This document shows, one piece after another, positions 62,180-64,000 of a stretch of DNA of 64,000 bases. Each line of letters starts with the position of its first letter. Positions within the stretch are counted from its first letter, which is position 1. The position numbers and the translations under genes are program-made. This stretch comes from SZUA-38 sp965212525 (GTDB lineage: Bacteria; Pseudomonadota; Gammaproteobacteria; Xanthomonadales; SZUA-38): assembly GCA_965212525.1 (NCBI GenBank), contig CBDBVC010000059.1:167276-231275 (forward strand), in the 5' to 3' direction. A model generated the notes under the pieces. That model worked only from the letters and a program-made list of their open reading frames with translations. It was not told where the DNA came from and made no database searches.

Positions 62180-64000
62180 TGTGGCGGCTCCGTTGCTTCT
62201 GACTTCAAGGACAGGCTGATATTGTCGAAAGGGACCTCAGAGAAGATTGTTCGCGGGTCTAGTAGTAAGTACCCCTTGAGCTGCTTGGATTTTCGAGGTC
62301 CAACAACGTCACAGGTCCAAATATTCAAACTCTTATGCGTTTTTCGATGAAGTTTCTGTTTCTCGAAACTACGTTGAACCAGCTGCCAGGCGCTGACTTG
62401 CTGTACTTTGGCTTGCTGTTCGATATGGGGGAATTCAAGGACGTAGCGTTTGAAAATTCCAGGCGTTACCAGCATAGCGGTCCCTGCTACGGTATGAACC
62501 AGCGCTTTGGTATCGTTGATAATGATGGTCCGGGATGCGATGCCTTTCTTAAGCCATTCAACAAATCCCTGACCGATCTCGGTGTTATTGCTAGGCATCG
62601 GAGTGACTTCTTCGATTATTGCTAAAGGCGCACCTCCTTGATTGGAGGTTTGGGAAGGCTGGATTTCATCCAGTTTCGGAGGCGCGGTATGTGCCGCTGA
62701 GACCGCTTTGTTTTTGGTGTCTTCTGATGGCTCATTGATGTTACCAAGGAGCGCCAGTAGCTCGTCAAATTCATCTGTACTGCTCGAGGAATGCTGAGGT
62801 AGTTCGAACGGTGATGGCTGTGCCGGTGCTAAAGGCGCCGGCACAGGGCTGGATTGAATTTCCGAAGGCAACTTTTTGGCCGGTGTGGCGACGGTATTTT
62901 CAGCTGCAGAGTCTTCTACCGGGTTGCCAGCTTCTACCTCAAGAGTCCCAGCGTAAGCTGTGGGCCGATCACTTGGATCATTCCAGATCAGTGCCGGTGA
63001 GAGCTTCAGCAGGGTGAAGGTGTTTCGCCAGCCACGACCATTGTCTATCGTGGCTTTCCAGATTGCCTTGTCTTGGGCATTGGTTTGGATTACCCCCTGA
63101 TCTTGCAGCATGTTGAAGAAAGGCGCATTCGTACTGGGTACACCTTCAACGCCTTTGGTCAGCAAATAGGCTCGCAATTGATCAGCAATAGGCTTGCTAA
63201 CCAGCCAAAGAGCATCCTGTGTCAGCCATCCATCTGACGGTCCATCGGGTTGATTCAGTTTGAATGTATCTCGGACCAGGTGACGCAACCCATCTGCTAA
63301 TTGACGCTGCAAAGACTGTTTGGGCGCGGACAGCGCGCGGGCTGGATTTCCACCGAGCTCCTGTGCGACGGACGCCTGATCGGCCTTGACCACGATCTCT
63401 CCCAAAATGCCGGCATGTTCGTACTGACCAGCCAAAATGAAGATTAACTGCGACCACACTTCGGGGAAATTACTGAGCCAATCTAAGATTTCTGAGGAGA
63501 GGATCTGCGCGTAGATCAGTGCGGCAGCGGCTCCGTGAAGTTGGTAGTTGCGTCCTTTCACGTAACGGAATCGATAGGGACGATCGATTGGGCCGTGCCA
63601 CGGGTGCCAGGTTTTACCTCCTGCCAGCTCGACGTGCACGTCGACGGCGATCTTGCCGAGGTCGTGTATCAGAGCGCCGTAAGCCGCGGCGGCAGTCCAG
63701 GCCTCAGCCTGTGCTGATTGAGACTCCGGCGGTGCGCCTATAGGAAGCAGGTAGCTCTGTCGAATTTTCAAGGCATAGGCGACGATTTCAAGCCCGTGAT
63801 CCAGCATGCCGCCAGGGTGTGCATGATGGTGGTTTTGCGAAGCAGGGAGCTGCTGGACCAACTCCGCGTAGCCGCTCAAGTGGACGCCTATAGAGCTCGA
63901 CAAACTGTGAGCGAGATAACGATGCGCGCTGCCAAATGTTCTCCAGTAGTTTCTGACGGCGCGGCGATGCCAGTAGTGCTTGGCTAGAGGCCGGCTGTAT
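62176..64000 (-). CDS. MobH relaxase (PFGI-1-class TraI), partial at right edge, frameshifted
   Basis: Relaxase that nicks oriT and starts conjugative transfer. The MobH HD-hydrolase-like core reads QLPASQNHHHAHPGGMLDHG, then IHDLGKIAVDVHV. A long Pro/Ser/Gln linker (about 330-440) and a C-terminal domain (GFVEWLKKGIASRTIIINDT) follow. The main frame starts at an internal ATG 63903, but the true N-terminus continues upstream in another frame (SRSQFVELYRRPLER before YAELVQQL) to the window edge. One extra base near 63871-63876 explains this. Coupled to the integrase by an ATGA overlap. Confidence 0.87.
   Translation of the reverse strand, partial: YSRPLAKHYWHRRAVRNYWRTFGSAHRYLAHSLSSSIGVHLSGYAELVQQLPASQNHHHAHPGGMLDHGLEIVAYALKIRQSYLLPIGAPPESQSAQAEAWTAAAAYGALIHDLGKIAVDVHVELAGGKTWHPWHGPIDRPYRFRYVKGRNYQLHGAAAALIYAQILSSEILDWLSNFPEVWSQLIFILAGQYEHAGILGEIVVKADQASVAQELGGNPARALSAPKQSLQRQLADGLRHLVRDTFKLNQPDGPSDGWLTQDALWLVSKPIADQLRAYLLTKGVEGVPSTNAPFFNMLQDQGVIQTNAQDKAIWKATIDNGRGWRNTFTLLKLSPALIWNDPSDRPTAYAGTLEVEAGNPVEDSAAENTVATPAKKLPSEIQSSPVPAPLAPAQPSPFELPQHSSSSTDEFDELLALLGNINEPSEDTKNKAVSAAHTAPPKLDEIQPSQTSNQGGAPLAIIEEVTPMPSNNTEIGQGFVEWLKKGIASRTIIINDTKALVHTVAGTAMLVTPGIFKRYVLEFPHIEQQAKVQQVSAWQLVQRSFEKQKLHRKTHKSLNIWTCDVVGPRKSKQLKGYLLLDPRTIFSEVPFDNISLSLKSEATEPPQ

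Overview
The window is a composite of at least three genomic sources joined end to end. Bases 1 to about 37,505 read as a contiguous gammaproteobacterial chromosome segment: a PDH operon with lipoyl-bearing E3, cmoAB, bpt, rlmKL, DegQ and an M16 lipoprotein. Almost all of its reading frames are intact. Bases about 37,505-44,880 are alphaproteobacterial housekeeping DNA (mreC, mreB, ilvC, a LysE exporter, ilvN, ilvB, miaA). Bases about 45,090-64,000 are one end of a Pseudomonas-type integrative and conjugative element (ICE) of the pKLC102/PAPI-1/PFGI-1 class. A short piece of an unrelated short-chain dehydrogenase (about 44,893-45,084) lies between the last two. At both ends of the alphaproteobacterial block, genes are cut in mid-domain, so the joins look like assembly chimerism or contamination rather than biology.

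Left block, in order: a membrane/TPR-like protein; a palindromic REP-like hairpin; aceE-aceF-aspartic protease-lpd; a DUF4442 hotdog protein; a four-gene signalling operon read leftward (hybrid CheA-like kinase, CheY-like receiver, CheX-like phosphatase, PilZ protein); a di-heme cytochrome; a DUF3025 protein; then rightward a Kazal lipoprotein, glutathione peroxidase and a tandem SUEL-lectin-like secreted protein. After these come a frameshifted gene, degQ, an SDR, a HAD lipoprotein, bpt, an M16 peptidase, an amidase, cmoB-cmoA, an MscS channel, a GbsR-like regulator with rlmKL, a His/Tyr-rich secreted protein, an ACT-type protein and a very large SdrD-B-repeat surface protein that is cut at the first junction.

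Middle block: ilvB, ilvN and ilvC (branched-chain amino acid synthesis), interleaved with a LysE exporter and flanked by miaA and mreBC, all leftward. Four of these genes carry single-base frameshifts, mostly in homopolymers, as do several genes further right. This points to uncorrected sequencing errors in these parts.

Right block: an almost unbroken leftward ICE maintenance and replication operon with many ATGA overlaps: parA, an unknown, a DUF2786 gene, an HNH gene, a small conserved gene, dnaB, a 58-residue zinc-ribbon gene, an unknown, a HicA-like gene, yejK, an Arc-like gene, parB, a DUF2857 gene, an STY4528-type initiator, a repeat ORF, a PFL_4669 gene, a DUF3158 gene, ssb, two small genes and a topoisomerase. 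Two DNA structures stand out. One is an array of eight perfect 19-bp palindromes spaced exactly 57 bp apart. The other is a cluster of 23-bp palindromes inside the linker-coding part of the initiator gene. Both are candidate replication or partition sites. Next to parA lies a 52-bp 3' end of tRNA-Lys (att core), followed by tRNA-Pro, then a tyrosine integrase and a MobH relaxase that runs off the right edge.
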